31,109 bases of DNA from an uncultured Acetatifactor sp. (GCA_910587555.1 CAJULV010000050.1:1-31109), one strand, 5' to 3'. Numbered from the stretch's first letter, positions 5,591 through 14,243 are shown. Translations and numbers: made by a program. The notes: generated by a model not told the origin, from the letters alone.

Positions 5591-6136
5591 TTACGGATTG
5601 CCTGATTCCTTCGCGCCTCTGAGTCGGCCGGCAAGGATATTCAGCATCGCCCCGCAGCCTGCAAAGCAGATGGCACAGACTTTACCCATTGTACTGGTAT
5701 AGAGTACAAGCAGAGAACCCAGCATGGGAATATGGCCGGACACGCTTCCGATAAGGTCAGAATAAGCCGCAGCCCGGATATCCTCCGCACCATTCGCATC
5801 GCCTTTCGTGACAAATTCCCTTGCGTCCGTCTTATTTTCCACCACACGGTGTACCACCACGGAACGGCCGCTCCAAAAGGCAATCACATCACCTGCGGCA
5901 ATTTCCTCCGGCCGCGCAGGTTCCGCATATACCAGGCTTCCTGTCGGAATCACCGGTTCCATGCTGCCGCTGACCACATGGTATACCTCATTCCCCTTGA
6001 TATGGGCTATCGTCACAGGCAGGCAGGAAGCCGCCACCGCCAGTATCATCAGCGTACCGATGATATGGCAGAAGGCGGGAATCCAATTCCCGCCCTTTGC
6101 CTTCCGTCCATCAGGCATCTGCTCATTCTGCCTCAT
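5591..6136 (-). CDS. sipW: SipW-type signal peptidase I (Ser/His, ER-like)
   Basis: A 181-residue membrane protease of the ER/archaeal-like signal peptidase I branch. After an N-terminal membrane span (about 20-45) come Ser58 in VVSGSMEP, His96 in VVVHRVVE (His replaces the usual Lys) and Asp113 in FVTKGDAN. A second span lies near 135-168. SipW in Bacillus processes TasA and TapA. Here two TasA-like genes lie just upstream in the same operon and are the natural substrates. Its start overlaps the end of the preceding gene by 14 bp, indicating translational coupling. It is the last gene of the structural run. Confidence 0.9.
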   Translation of the reverse strand: MRQNEQMPDGRKAKGGNWIPAFCHIIGTLMILAVAASCLPVTIAHIKGNEVYHVVSGSMEPVIPTGSLVYAEPARPEEIAAGDVIAFWSGRSVVVHRVVENKTDAREFVTKGDANGAEDIRAAAYSDLIGSVSGHIPMLGSLLVLYTSTMGKVCAICFAGCGAMLNILAGRLRGAKESGNP

Positions 6137-7988
6137 GTTTTGCTTTCTCCTTCTTCCTGAAACGGATGGCCAGGAAAGCGATTATTACCGCCGTGAAAAC
6201 GACCACACCGACGCTGATTCCTACCTTGGCAGCCGTAGGCAGCGCTGCCAAAGGTGTGGCGAAATCCTCCATGCTTACGTTTTCCCTGCTCCCGCTCTCC
6301 CCGTCCCCGCTGCCGCTGTTCCCGTTTCCGGGGTTCTGGGCCGTCGGCGTCCGATTATCGTCCAGGTTTACGAACTCCTGCGGCTCTGCCTGAGGTATCG
6401 GTTCGTCCGGAATCTCAACCTCCTCTTCCGGAGCCGGTACCGGTTCCTGCCCCGGTTCAACCACTGGAGGAGCAGGCTCTACAGGAGGCGCTTCCGGCTC
6501 TGGCCCGGGTACTGTAACCGTTTCGGTAATCGTCACAGTCTCGGTAGTGGTATTCACGATTTCGGGAAGGGGCGTGTATACAAAATCAAACACGTTCTCC
6601 GCCTCGTTCTCCGTCAGCGTCTTTCCCAGGTTGTATGCATAGGGCTGAAAACCTTCCACATATCTGTAGGCAACCACTGCGAAGTCTCCCGCCTTACCGG
6701 AATACCTCTGGGAAGGAAACAATGTATTTCCCGCCTGGTCCACATAATTAACCGTGTAATATGTCATGTTGCCCCTGATGCCGTAAGACACCACGTAGTC
6801 CTTATCCTCCGTCACCTCAATGGTGGCAACATTGATCTCCGCCCCGCTTTCGCGGACGCCGGTAACATAATATTTCGATGTGCCTGTAGTTTCGTCCGCC
6901 TTCAGAGAAACGGTTTCCGCCGTCCCTTCGGGCACCAGCGCATTGAAATCGATTCTGTCCTTATATGTCAGCCCGCTGATTTCCACACAGGAACCGTTGT
7001 CTCTGATTTCCACTGTGGCTCCGGCAGGTACCGACACCACATCCGCGCTGTCGGCAAATCCCTGAACTCCCATGTAGAGACGCACGGTATAGGTGTAGGG
7101 AGCCGCCTGAACATCCGCCGGCACCAGGCCTGCCAGGCACATTGCCAGGCACAGTCCCAACGCCGCACCGTTCTTCTTTAATTTCTTTCGTTCCTTCATG
7201 CTGATGACCGCCAGAATCAGGAGAAGGAGTCCGCTTATGCCTGCTGCAGCCACGAAAGGAATCATATTGCTCTCGTCGCTGGTCCGCACCACATTGCCGT
7301 TCCTGCGCCCGCCGCTGCCATTTCCGCTCTCGTCCGTGCCGGAATTGGTATCGTCCACCACTTCCACGGTTTCCACACGATTGACTGTATCGGTCACATC
7401 CCTGGTTACGGTGGTATCCGTATCCACCGCAAAATTCATCTGCAGGTTCGCCGCCGTTCCCTGGTAGCTGTTGCCCTGGGTTTCACCGTCCAGCCCTACC
7501 TGAAGCGTGACTGTCCCTGTCCAGCCGGACTCCAGTGTCTCCAGGAAAATATACTCCTCCAAACCGCTGGTAGCCCCCTTCAGACCCACTCGGTCATCCA
7601 CCGTGGCACCGGTGCCGCCCAGTGCGGTACTTCGGAACAGATCCGTAGTACTGCCTGCGGAATCCGTATAGGTCAGCACATACTCGTATGCGCCCCCGCT
7701 TGCGTTGGTTCCCTCGGTATCCTCCAGGGAACTCATGACCTCATTGGTCATATAATAGTTTGCCGCCTGACCGCTTGTATTGGCCACCTGGATGCTGATG
7801 ATAATCTCATCCCCGGGCTGCATGGCGCCCACTGCCGCATTCAAATCCGCCGTTCCGTTACTGTCCAGCTTATTTTCCGCAGTGAATTCCACGCTGCCCG
7901 TCACAGTGGAAACTTCCGCATAAGCCGTGCCCGGCATGGAGAGGAACATCGCGGTGGCACACATCAGTGCCGCTATTTTCTTTCTCAT
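6123..7988 (-). CDS. Two-part surface protein with internal signal peptide and MucBP-like domain
   Basis: A 621-residue protein that looks like two secreted proteins in one frame. The first part has a signal peptide (1-24, cleavage after AYA), an adhesin-like ectodomain (about 30-200), a Gly/Asn linker and a membrane span (242-263). It then continues with MKERKKLKKNG and a hydrophobic run ending VQA (264-295), a textbook second signal peptide. The second part has an extracellular domain, a MucBP-like segment (about 410-473, YYTVNYVDQAGNTLFPSQ), a Pro/Glu linker and a C-terminal span with a basic tail (587-612). No LPXTG is present. Met264 (7199) has no ribosome site, so it seems a true fusion. 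It lies 13 bp after the TasA-like gene and overlaps sipW. Confidence 0.75.
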   Translation of the reverse strand: MRKKIAALMCATAMFLSMPGTAYAEVSTVTGSVEFTAENKLDSNGTADLNAAVGAMQPGDEIIISIQVANTSGQAANYYMTNEVMSSLEDTEGTNASGGAYEYVLTYTDSAGSTTDLFRSTALGGTGATVDDRVGLKGATSGLEEYIFLETLESGWTGTVTLQVGLDGETQGNSYQGTAANLQMNFAVDTDTTVTRDVTDTVNRVETVEVVDDTNSGTDESGNGSGGRRNGNVVRTSDESNMIPFVAAAGISGLLLLILAVISMKERKKLKKNGAALGLCLAMCLAGLVPADVQAAPYTYTVRLYMGVQGFADSADVVSVPAGATVEIRDNGSCVEISGLTYKDRIDFNALVPEGTAETVSLKADETTGTSKYYVTGVRESGAEINVATIEVTEDKDYVVSYGIRGNMTYYTVNYVDQAGNTLFPSQRYSGKAGDFAVVAYRYVEGFQPYAYNLGKTLTENEAENVFDFVYTPLPEIVNTTTETVTITETVTVPGPEPEAPPVEPAPPVVEPGQEPVPAPEEEVEIPDEPIPQAEPQEFVNLDDNRTPTAQNPGNGNSGSGDGESGSRENVSMEDFATPLAALPTAAKVGISVGVVVFTAVIIAFLAIRFRKKEKAKHEAE

Positions 7989-8001
7989 CGTCTCTCCCTC
8001 C

Positions 8002-8802
8002 TTAATTCAGGCTTAAGTAACCGTTTTCGTCTATGGTAACGCTGCGGCCCCATGCGCTGAGAATGGCATCCGCCGCATTGTGATCCTGCACGGCATCTAC
8101 TTTCACATCCAGGCAGAACTCATATTCGTTATAAGCGTAAATGGTTGTGATTGTGGCACCATTTTCGTCCTTGACGATATCCTGCCTGATTTTCGCCGCC
8201 ACAGAGCCGTCAATGGATATCTGGTCTGCAAAAAGGCTGCTCTCTCCTGCGGGAGTTCCCGCTTCGCCATCTGCCGCCTCCAGGGGCCTGTTATAATAGA
8301 GTACCATGCGCTCGTCAGTGGAAGCGCTCTGGTCAAGCAGCCATCCCGCCTGGTTCAGCGCCGCGTTTCCGCCCTCGGTACCCAGTACATTGCCCTGCAG
8401 CAGGAGCCTGATCAGCTCCGGAGACAATTCCTGTGTCTTATCCCCTTCGCTTCCGTCCTCTTTTGCAGGTTCTTTCCAGTATTTATAGACATTCACTCTC
8501 ACATACTGGCCGATGCTGCCCATATTGCGCACGCTCAGCTCCTCTGTGTAGCGCTTGCCCAGCTTCAGTTGTTCACCCTCTCCCAACATATTTGCCAGCA
8601 GCATTCCTTCCGCAATACTGCCGTTCTCCAGCAGCCCTACTCCAATCTCAGACATCTCGATATCCGAACTGTAAGTTTCGGAGAAGAAAGTCAGCGCCGC
8701 CCTGGCGCCTCCCACCGAACTGAACAGGAGCAGGCCTGCCGCCAGTGCAAAGGACGCAACCGTCAAAACGGGCGATGTCAAAATCTTCTTAAATCTTTTC
8801 AT
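8002..8802 (-). CDS. TasA-like SipW-dependent secreted protein
   Basis: A 266-residue secreted protein with a SipW-type signal peptide: basic start, hydrophobic core, then ARAALTFFSETYSS around residue 33-45, similar to TasA/camelysin precursors. The mature part has an early strand (SDIEMSEIGVGLLENG) and a segment typical of the family (YTEELSVRNMGSIGQYVRVNVYKYW). No sorting signal or membrane anchor is present. It starts inside the stop of the previous gene (ATGA overlap), so the two TasA-like subunits are probably made in fixed ratio. Role is inferred: a fibre or matrix subunit released by the SipW peptidase encoded downstream. Confidence 0.75.
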   Translation of the reverse strand: MKRFKKILTSPVLTVASFALAAGLLLFSSVGGARAALTFFSETYSSDIEMSEIGVGLLENGSIAEGMLLANMLGEGEQLKLGKRYTEELSVRNMGSIGQYVRVNVYKYWKEPAKEDGSEGDKTQELSPELIRLLLQGNVLGTEGGNAALNQAGWLLDQSASTDERMVLYYNRPLEAADGEAGTPAGESSLFADQISIDGSVAAKIRQDIVKDENGATITTIYAYNEYEFCLDVKVDAVQDHNAADAILSAWGRSVTIDENGYLSLN

Positions 8803-9326
8803 CCGTTGCCTCCTTCCTCAGTTTCCAATACAAGCTCCCAGTCTGCATAAGGATTGCCTTCCGCATCATACTGCACCGGCGTGGTCTCGTAAACCACCAC
8901 CACATTAAAACTCTCCGGCTCCGTCACTTCCTCCGGGACATTTTTGATTTCCACCAGCAGCTCCTGTGTACTGCCGCCTGCGTCCAGGATCTCTCCGTAA
9001 TAGTAATAACCGTCCTCCGCGGCCTCCCATCCCGTCCCTCCGTAGTTCAGCGGATATTGGCTGCCGCTGAAGGCTCTCGCCCTCACATATACGGAACGTC
9101 CCGTCTCATCTGTATTGGTCACCACAAGGCGCTTAGTCCAGTCATTAAAGCTGAATTCCTCATCCACCGTGGTTACCTCATTTGACAGGCTGACGGCATG
9201 GCTGCCCTGCGCACTGGTGTTTGTTGTAAAATAGGCCCAGGCATTTCCCAGTCCGGAACTCAGCACCAGGGAAGCCGTAAGGGCCGAAAGCCCTGTGACA
9301 GCCAACCTTAGATTCCTTTTCTTCAT
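8799..9326 (-). CDS. TasA-like SipW-dependent secreted protein (AYFT motif)
   Basis: A 175-residue secreted protein counted from ATG 9326, which has GGGGGTGG just upstream. A longer frame from 9362 lacks a ribosome site. The signal peptide ends GNAWAYFTTNTSAQG; the AYFT motif at the mature N-terminus is characteristic of SipW substrates. The mature part contains VVTNTDETGRSVYVRARAF, a beta-rich TasA/camelysin-type strand pattern, and ends with an acidic tail. There is no anchor. It overlaps the next gene by 4 bp (ATGA) and starts 13 bp after the pilin-like gene. Confidence 0.8.
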   Translation of the reverse strand: MKKRNLRLAVTGLSALTASLVLSSGLGNAWAYFTTNTSAQGSHAVSLSNEVTTVDEEFSFNDWTKRLVVTNTDETGRSVYVRARAFSGSQYPLNYGGTGWEAAEDGYYYYGEILDAGGSTQELLVEIKNVPEEVTEPESFNVVVVYETTPVQYDAEGNPYADWELVLETEEGGNG

Positions 9327-9339
9327 CTCATCCACCCCC

Positions 9340-10512
9340 TCAGTTCTCTGCGTTTTCCGCACCGTGCGTCACCACATTCTCACCTCTGGAGTCGAAGCCG
9401 GACTGTGTCCATGTCCATCCGCCCTCCGGGTTGGAATCAAAGGAGTTCACCACGGAACCGCCGCCGTTTCCGGAATTGTTATATTCATTGGTAAAAAGCA
9501 CCGTCACTGTGTCATTCCCCGTATCATCCACCTGAATCACCGCGTTCTGCAGGCTTGCCGTACCGGCTGCGGGCGTATAGGCGGAACCGGAATAAACCTC
9601 CTCCACGCTCACTGCGGCTCCCATGGGGAATACATTCTCCAGAAGAATCTCCTGGCTTCCCGGACCCGTAAAGTTCAGTGCCACTACATTGCTGTAGTAA
9701 AATTCCGAGCCAACCCGATCCGCGTCATCCGCATATGAACATTCTACCTGAAAAACAAAGGTAGCAGGGTTCCCGCTCTCGTAGCTGGTCAAATCCTTCA
9801 CAATCCTCAGGGAACCGTACCGATAGGAAGTGCTGTGCTTGGGATTTACCGCCACGTTATATGCCCATTCATAGCCGCCGTCCTCCGTCGCCATGTGTTC
9901 CGGCAGGGACACCAGCACCGGTATGAAATTGTATTCGTAATGCTGGGAAAGCACTCTTGTAACCATACGGGAATCGCCGTCCTCGGTCACCACATCCTTA
10001 AAGTAATCCTCCAGCCCCGCCTGTCTGACTATCATCAGATAGAGTCCGGGACCCTCAAGCGCTATGGCCGCATCCGCATTTCCGGAAGCTGCAGGTGCAG
10101 CCTCAACCGACTCCCTGACCACACCGGCCACATCCTGTGCCAGCCGGTCCCAACTCTCCGCTGTACCGCTCTCTGCCTGAAGCAGCTCATTTGCCGCGTC
10201 CTGGAGATTGGTTCCTCCCTGTGCCTCATAGATGCCGAAACTGCCGTACTTATAGTCATCGTAGCCATCTGCCTGCTCTATATCAGCCACTTTGTATAAG
10301 TCGATAACGATACTGTCCGATGCCAACTGGGACAATTCCGCTTCTTCTACCGCCTCCGTCTCCGTGCCGACTACATTGGCTGTAAGGCTGCATGCCGCCT
10401 CCAGATCCAGCGGCGCGTTGTTTCTCACCGCCGAAGCGTTGAGCGGCAGGGCCAGTATGACGGCGAACGCTGTCGCTGTCAGCATCCGCATCCACTTTTT
10501 CTTCATTTTCAT
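9340..10512 (-). CDS. Pilin-like subunit (FctA/DUF7601-type) without sorting signal
   Basis: A 390-residue secreted protein. A signal peptide spans 1-28 (LPLNASA). The first domain has IVIDLYKVADIEQADGYDDY and later GPGLYLMIVRQ, the pattern seen in Firmicutes pilin backbone or tip domains. The second domain (about 235-352) begins SLRIVKDLTSYESGNPATF and ends VTVLFTNEYN, resembling DUF7601/Cna-B-like modules that form isopeptide bonds. The C-terminus is a Ser/Gly/Asn tail (GENVVTHGAENAEN) with no LPXTG and no membrane span, which is unusual for a sortase-operon pilin. AGGAG lies before ATG 10512. It is separated from the upstream sortase by a 207-bp spacer with the tripartite repeat. Confidence 0.7.
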   Translation of the reverse strand: MKMKKKWMRMLTATAFAVILALPLNASAVRNNAPLDLEAACSLTANVVGTETEAVEEAELSQLASDSIVIDLYKVADIEQADGYDDYKYGSFGIYEAQGGTNLQDAANELLQAESGTAESWDRLAQDVAGVVRESVEAAPAASGNADAAIALEGPGLYLMIVRQAGLEDYFKDVVTEDGDSRMVTRVLSQHYEYNFIPVLVSLPEHMATEDGGYEWAYNVAVNPKHSTSYRYGSLRIVKDLTSYESGNPATFVFQVECSYADDADRVGSEFYYSNVVALNFTGPGSQEILLENVFPMGAAVSVEEVYSGSAYTPAAGTASLQNAVIQVDDTGNDTVTVLFTNEYNNSGNGGGSVVNSFDSNPEGGWTWTQSGFDSRGENVVTHGAENAEN

Positions 10513-10531
10513 AGATGACTCCTTTCATTCC

Positions 10532-10681
10532 AGTTCCGCATCCGCCCTCCTGTACCCAGGCATGGGGGATGGATTTATGACCGCGTAGAAATGCGTTCCT
10601 AAATCCATCCGGGTACCTCCGGGCGGATGCTGTTTTAATTTAGTTCCGCATCCGCCCTCCTGTACCCAGGCATGGGGGATG
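10532..10681 (-). repeat. Tripartite repeat forming mutually exclusive hairpins
   Basis: A 40-bp sequence is repeated perfectly at 10532-10571 and 10642-10681. Between them, 10600-10630 is an inverted, interrupted match to the repeat: GGGCGGATGC pairs with GCATCCGCCC of either copy, and GGGTAC with GTACCC. With the right-hand copy it forms a hairpin with a 17-nt loop. With the left-hand copy it forms a long stem that gains 11 more pairs (10567-10577 with 10600-10610). The element fills the gap between a sortase gene and the pilin-like gene. Confidence 0.8.
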
Positions 10682-10719
10682 CCCCTTTCTATACTATCTA
10701 ACCGCCTTTGGTTCCGGCA

Positions 10720-11562
10720 TTATTTCTTCCGGTTCCTTCTGCGGAACAGCAGCCATATCATCAACGCCAGGAAAAGAGGCACTGCCACTACCAAAGCGGC
10801 CACCCACAGCGGTATACCGGCCGTAATTCCCGCAGGCGCAGGTCTTTCCGGCTCCGCCTCTTCCTGTATCTCCTCAAGTGCGTTCTCCGTGCGCATTCCC
10901 CTCACCAGCAGCCTGTGACTGTTCACCCCGTAAGGAGTGCAGGTAACTAAGGTGCAGTAATCCTCCCCCTCTTCCAGGTTCAGCGCCTCCATTTCCTCCG
11001 GTAATACCGTAAGAATCTGGTCAACCTCATATGTCAATGTCTCTCCCAGTATTTTCAGAAGGAAAGTATCCCCTTCCTTGAGCTGGTCCAGGTTTGTAAA
11101 CAGCTTTGCCGAAGGCAGCCCCCTGTGTCCCGAAAGCGCACAGTGTGTACTCTCGCCTCCCACCGGAAGCGATGTCCCCTCGATATGTCCCACCGCAATC
11201 TGCAGAACATCCTCCTCGGTGCCGTGATAAACCGGAAGGGAACATTTGATAGACGGAATTTCGATATATCCCATAATGCCGTTTCCCGCCACATCCAGCT
11301 GGGCTTCGTACTCTGCTCTCTCCTTATCGGAAAATTCATATCGGTTGCCCTTACTCCACAATTCCGCATTGTACTTATGTGCTGCCGCCCAGATTTCATC
11401 GTGTGTCTCCTGGGGCAGCTCCGCCACCGCTTCCTCATAAGTGCTGATCAGCTGCGCCTGACGATATGCATTCCATCTATCTGATATGGTAGGATAAAGC
11501 AGAATTCCCAGTCCTACCAGAAACAGCAGGCCGAATAAAAAACCCGTGATTTTCCTTATCAT
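10720..11562 (-). CDS. Class C sortase (pilin polymerase)
   Basis: A 280-residue membrane transpeptidase that joins LPXTG pilins into a fibre. There is an N-terminal membrane span (6-24). The catalytic domain shows His146 in LSGHRGLP, Cys208 in TLVTCTPYGVNSHR and Arg217. A C-terminal span lies at about 250-272 with a basic tail, the two-span layout of class C. Its ATG overlaps the stop of the upstream sortase by 4 bp, so the two are coupled. No typical DPW/DPF lid motif is obvious. Its expected substrates are the two LPSTG proteins upstream. Confidence 0.92.
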   Translation of the reverse strand: MIRKITGFLFGLLFLVGLGILLYPTISDRWNAYRQAQLISTYEEAVAELPQETHDEIWAAAHKYNAELWSKGNRYEFSDKERAEYEAQLDVAGNGIMGYIEIPSIKCSLPVYHGTEEDVLQIAVGHIEGTSLPVGGESTHCALSGHRGLPSAKLFTNLDQLKEGDTFLLKILGETLTYEVDQILTVLPEEMEALNLEEGEDYCTLVTCTPYGVNSHRLLVRGMRTENALEEIQEEAEPERPAPAGITAGIPLWVAALVVAVPLFLALMIWLLFRRRNRKK

Positions 11563-12554
11563 GACTTCTTATCCTCCGGCGATTCTAACGCCGACATTTT
11601 TCCGGTGTCGGTATCCAGATCCAGTACTTCCAATTCCCTTTCAGCCTTCCGGCATGATTCAGCAGAATCTCCGCCTGATATCTTAACGGATGCGGTGCCG
11701 GCACGTTTGCGCTTACGTCTGTCTATCAGGTAGAGCGCCAATATAAATACGCCTGTAGTTGCCAAACCTACGAATACCCATAAGAGATAATTTGTCCTCA
11801 GGCTGGGTGCTCCCAATACGGAGGGAACCGTCTCTTCCACTGCTTCCGGCTCATAGGATACCCTATGCCCCCGCACCAGCATCCTGTGGCTGTTGACTCC
11901 ATAAGGCGTGCAGGTCAGGAGCGTCGCCAAATCCTCCCCCGGCACCACCGATAACACTTCCGTCTCCGTGGGTTCCACCACCGATATCTCATCTACCTGA
12001 TAGCAGAGGATATCGTCCAGGATGTAGAAAAGGAAGTAATCCCCTATCTCCAGCTGGTCCAGATCCGTGAACAGAGTCGCGCTGGGCAGCCCCCTGTGTG
12101 CGGAAATTACCGTATGCGTATTCTCACCTCCCACCGGAAGCGAACTTCCCTGCAGATGCCCTGCCGCAGTCTGCAGAACTTCTTCCGAAGTGGTGTGGAA
12201 AACAGGTATCTTGATATTAATCTTCGGAACCTCCACATAGCCCATCATTTCGTCGCCTGTGAGGTTCAGGCAGGAAAGGTATTCCTCATCCACTTCCTCT
12301 GCCTCCGCTACCGCAAAGGAATCGGGAAGGATATATGGCACCAGGCTGTCATTGAAGGCTTTCGCCCTCTCCCATTCCGCCTGGTAATCAATGCCGCCGG
12401 ACTCTTCCAGATCGGCAACCGCAGTGTCGTAGCTGCTTATCAGCTGTGACTGCCTGTAGTTATTCCACTGGTTCGCCACGAAGGGATACAGCAGCAAGGA
12501 CAAGCCGGACAGAAACATTATGGGAACTATGATAATTGTCATTACCTTTTTCAT
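11559..12554 (-). CDS. Class C sortase (second copy)
   Basis: A 331-residue sortase counted from ATG 12554, which has AAGGAG eight bases upstream; the frame continues to 12611 without a ribosome site. Features are an N-terminal span (about 4-24), His153 in ISAHRGLP, Cys215 in TLLTCTPYGVNSHR, Arg224, and a C-terminal span near 250-275 followed by a long cytoplasmic tail of about 50 charged residues, longer than in its neighbour. Two different class C sortases in tandem suggest one polymerises the backbone and the other attaches the tip or minor subunit. Confidence 0.92.
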   Translation of the reverse strand: MKKVMTIIIVPIMFLSGLSLLLYPFVANQWNNYRQSQLISSYDTAVADLEESGGIDYQAEWERAKAFNDSLVPYILPDSFAVAEAEEVDEEYLSCLNLTGDEMMGYVEVPKINIKIPVFHTTSEEVLQTAAGHLQGSSLPVGGENTHTVISAHRGLPSATLFTDLDQLEIGDYFLFYILDDILCYQVDEISVVEPTETEVLSVVPGEDLATLLTCTPYGVNSHRMLVRGHRVSYEPEAVEETVPSVLGAPSLRTNYLLWVFVGLATTGVFILALYLIDRRKRKRAGTASVKISGGDSAESCRKAERELEVLDLDTDTGKMSALESPEDKKS

Positions 12555-12617
12555 CCGGATTCTCCTTGTTGTTGCATTTTCCTTTCTGATTTCCTGTCTG
12601 CTTCTTTTCATTGGATT

Positions 12618-12645
12618 CAGTGGGCGGGATGGAACCCACCCACTG
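12618..12645 (-). promoter_or_regulatory. Intercistronic hairpin between major pilin and sortase genes
   Basis: CAGTGGGTGGG and CCCGCCCACTG on the minus strand form an 11-bp stem with a U-G pair and a 6-nt loop. In the plus-strand RNA the same position would be an A-C mismatch. No U-tract follows, so it is more likely an mRNA processing or stability element than a terminator. It would help keep pilin mRNA in excess over sortase mRNA. Confidence 0.55.
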
Positions 12646-12710
12646 TCTCTTCGTATTTACATAAATTTTAAAGTAACTATGCTTTGTCACCTCAGCTTAT
12701 TTCTGCAATC

Positions 12711-14192
12711 TTACTTGGAAGATTTCTTGCGGGTTGCGAAGAACAGGCCTGCCGCTACTACCATGATTGCTACGCCGCCGATGGTGAAGATCGTGGTACC
12801 GATACCGCCGGTAGAAGGAAGGGCGTTGAGACGAGTATCTGTCATGGATGTTGCTGCTGTGAAAACAGCTTCTGCCTTCTCACCTTCATAGCCAAGTTCT
12901 GCAGTTGCCGGCTCTTCATTAATGCTGTATCCTTCCGGCGCTTTTACCTCAATAAATGCATAAGTATTTTCATCTAAGCCTTTTACGGTAGCTTTTCCGT
13001 CTTGCCCTGTTGTCACATGAGTCGCACCTTCAATGTTATTAACCCATCCCGTTAATTTCCAATCATTATCAAATGTTGCATACTCAAATCCCTCATTTGC
13101 CTGGAAACCATCTGTTTCATCCTCAACCACACCAGTAGCAGCTCTTGCTACTACAAACTCTGCACCTGCAAGGGGAGTTGTTCCGTCTGCATCATACTTG
13201 GTAATCGTAATTGAACCGGTATAAAGATTTGTCTCACCAGGCTTCGCATCGGTAATACCTGTGCCATCATGCTCTACTGTATTGTTTACGCTTACGGCTG
13301 TAACTGTAGCTGAATACGTTACTACAACTGTTTCATTTGCAAGGCTGTTTCCATTATCAATCAAACCACTCAAGTCAATTTCCAAAATCTGTTTTCCCTC
13401 AGGAGCATTAGCAAGGAGCGTCGGCATTACCATGTTTGTATAATCTTTGCCGCCAATTTCCACCTTAACAGAAGACATATCAAATTCTGCCCCTGTAAGT
13501 GTATCCTGAATGACATATTTTTTGCCTGCTGCATTTGCATCGATGTAAGGGAAGTGAGATTCTACTCTAAATGAAACAACATCCCCAACTGCAACTGCAT
13601 TATCTGCTGCCTCTCCCTGGTTTTCCTTCGTAATGATATTGGAGGATTTTTTCGCGGTAATCTCTGCCGGCTGAAGCACAGGGTAACTACCATCCACTTC
13701 ACCAAATCCTACATATGCTGCCATATTTTTATAGGTAAAACCTGCTTCCACTGCCTTAATCACATAGATACCAGCACCGGTAACTTTCATACCATTCTCC
13801 ATAAAACTCAATACATTCTCAATTGCAACTACATTGCTAAGTGCCACATCTATCTGGGAAGCTGTAGCTGCTGCTAACCCCTCTGCAATTGAAAGTTCCT
13901 CATAGGCCGTAGCATCTGTATTTTTTGCCAGCATAATAATTGCCTGCTGCGCATCCGATACCTCAAATGCACTCATATATGCCTCTGCTATTGCCTCTGT
14001 GGTGAAACTCCATCCGGTAAGTGCCTCCGTGTCTGCCTTAATTGCCTGCACATACTGTAAATCAGCTTTGCTATCGGTTCCGTCCTTTTCGACTATCTTA
14101 ATAGTCACACCTTCTGCAAATGCGGTCAGGGACATTCCCAGAACCATGGCCATGGCCATAACCATAGCCAAAATCTTTTTCATCCTCTTCAT
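12711..14192 (-). CDS. LPSTG-anchored major pilin (SpaA/SpaH type)
   Basis: A 493-residue secreted pilin counted from ATG 14192, which follows AAAGGA; upstream in-frame starts lack one. Signal peptide 1-27 ends LTAFA. The N-terminal domain contains DGSYPVLQPAEITAKKS, a likely site of the pilin-motif lysine although the YPK signature is not seen. A D2-type isopeptide domain follows (VVSFRVESHFPYID, then VIQDTLTGAEF). The last domain is Cna-B-like (GSITITKYDADGTTPLAGAEF) with an E-box (YAFIEVKAPEGYSI). Residues 458-493 are LPSTGG, a membrane span and the tail RKKSSK. It is preceded by a long structured leader and followed by two class C sortases. Confidence 0.92.
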   Translation of the reverse strand: MKRMKKILAMVMAMAMVLGMSLTAFAEGVTIKIVEKDGTDSKADLQYVQAIKADTEALTGWSFTTEAIAEAYMSAFEVSDAQQAIIMLAKNTDATAYEELSIAEGLAAATASQIDVALSNVVAIENVLSFMENGMKVTGAGIYVIKAVEAGFTYKNMAAYVGFGEVDGSYPVLQPAEITAKKSSNIITKENQGEAADNAVAVGDVVSFRVESHFPYIDANAAGKKYVIQDTLTGAEFDMSSVKVEIGGKDYTNMVMPTLLANAPEGKQILEIDLSGLIDNGNSLANETVVVTYSATVTAVSVNNTVEHDGTGITDAKPGETNLYTGSITITKYDADGTTPLAGAEFVVARAATGVVEDETDGFQANEGFEYATFDNDWKLTGWVNNIEGATHVTTGQDGKATVKGLDENTYAFIEVKAPEGYSINEEPATAELGYEGEKAEAVFTAATSMTDTRLNALPSTGGIGTTIFTIGGVAIMVVAAGLFFATRKKSSK

Positions 14193-14243
14193 CTTTTTCT
14201 TTCCTTTCTTTTTGGGCATTGCCCATTTTTTGAAACTTTGTTT

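Noticed and set aside
5808..7181. 457-codon open frame on the plus strand
   Set aside because: It is antisense to sipW and the MucBP gene and reads as Arg/His/Cys-rich shadow sequence.
7199..7199. Independent start of a second protein at Met264 of the MucBP gene
   Set aside because: The sequence before it is the codons of a membrane span with no Shine-Dalgarno. It is treated as a fusion with an internal signal peptide.
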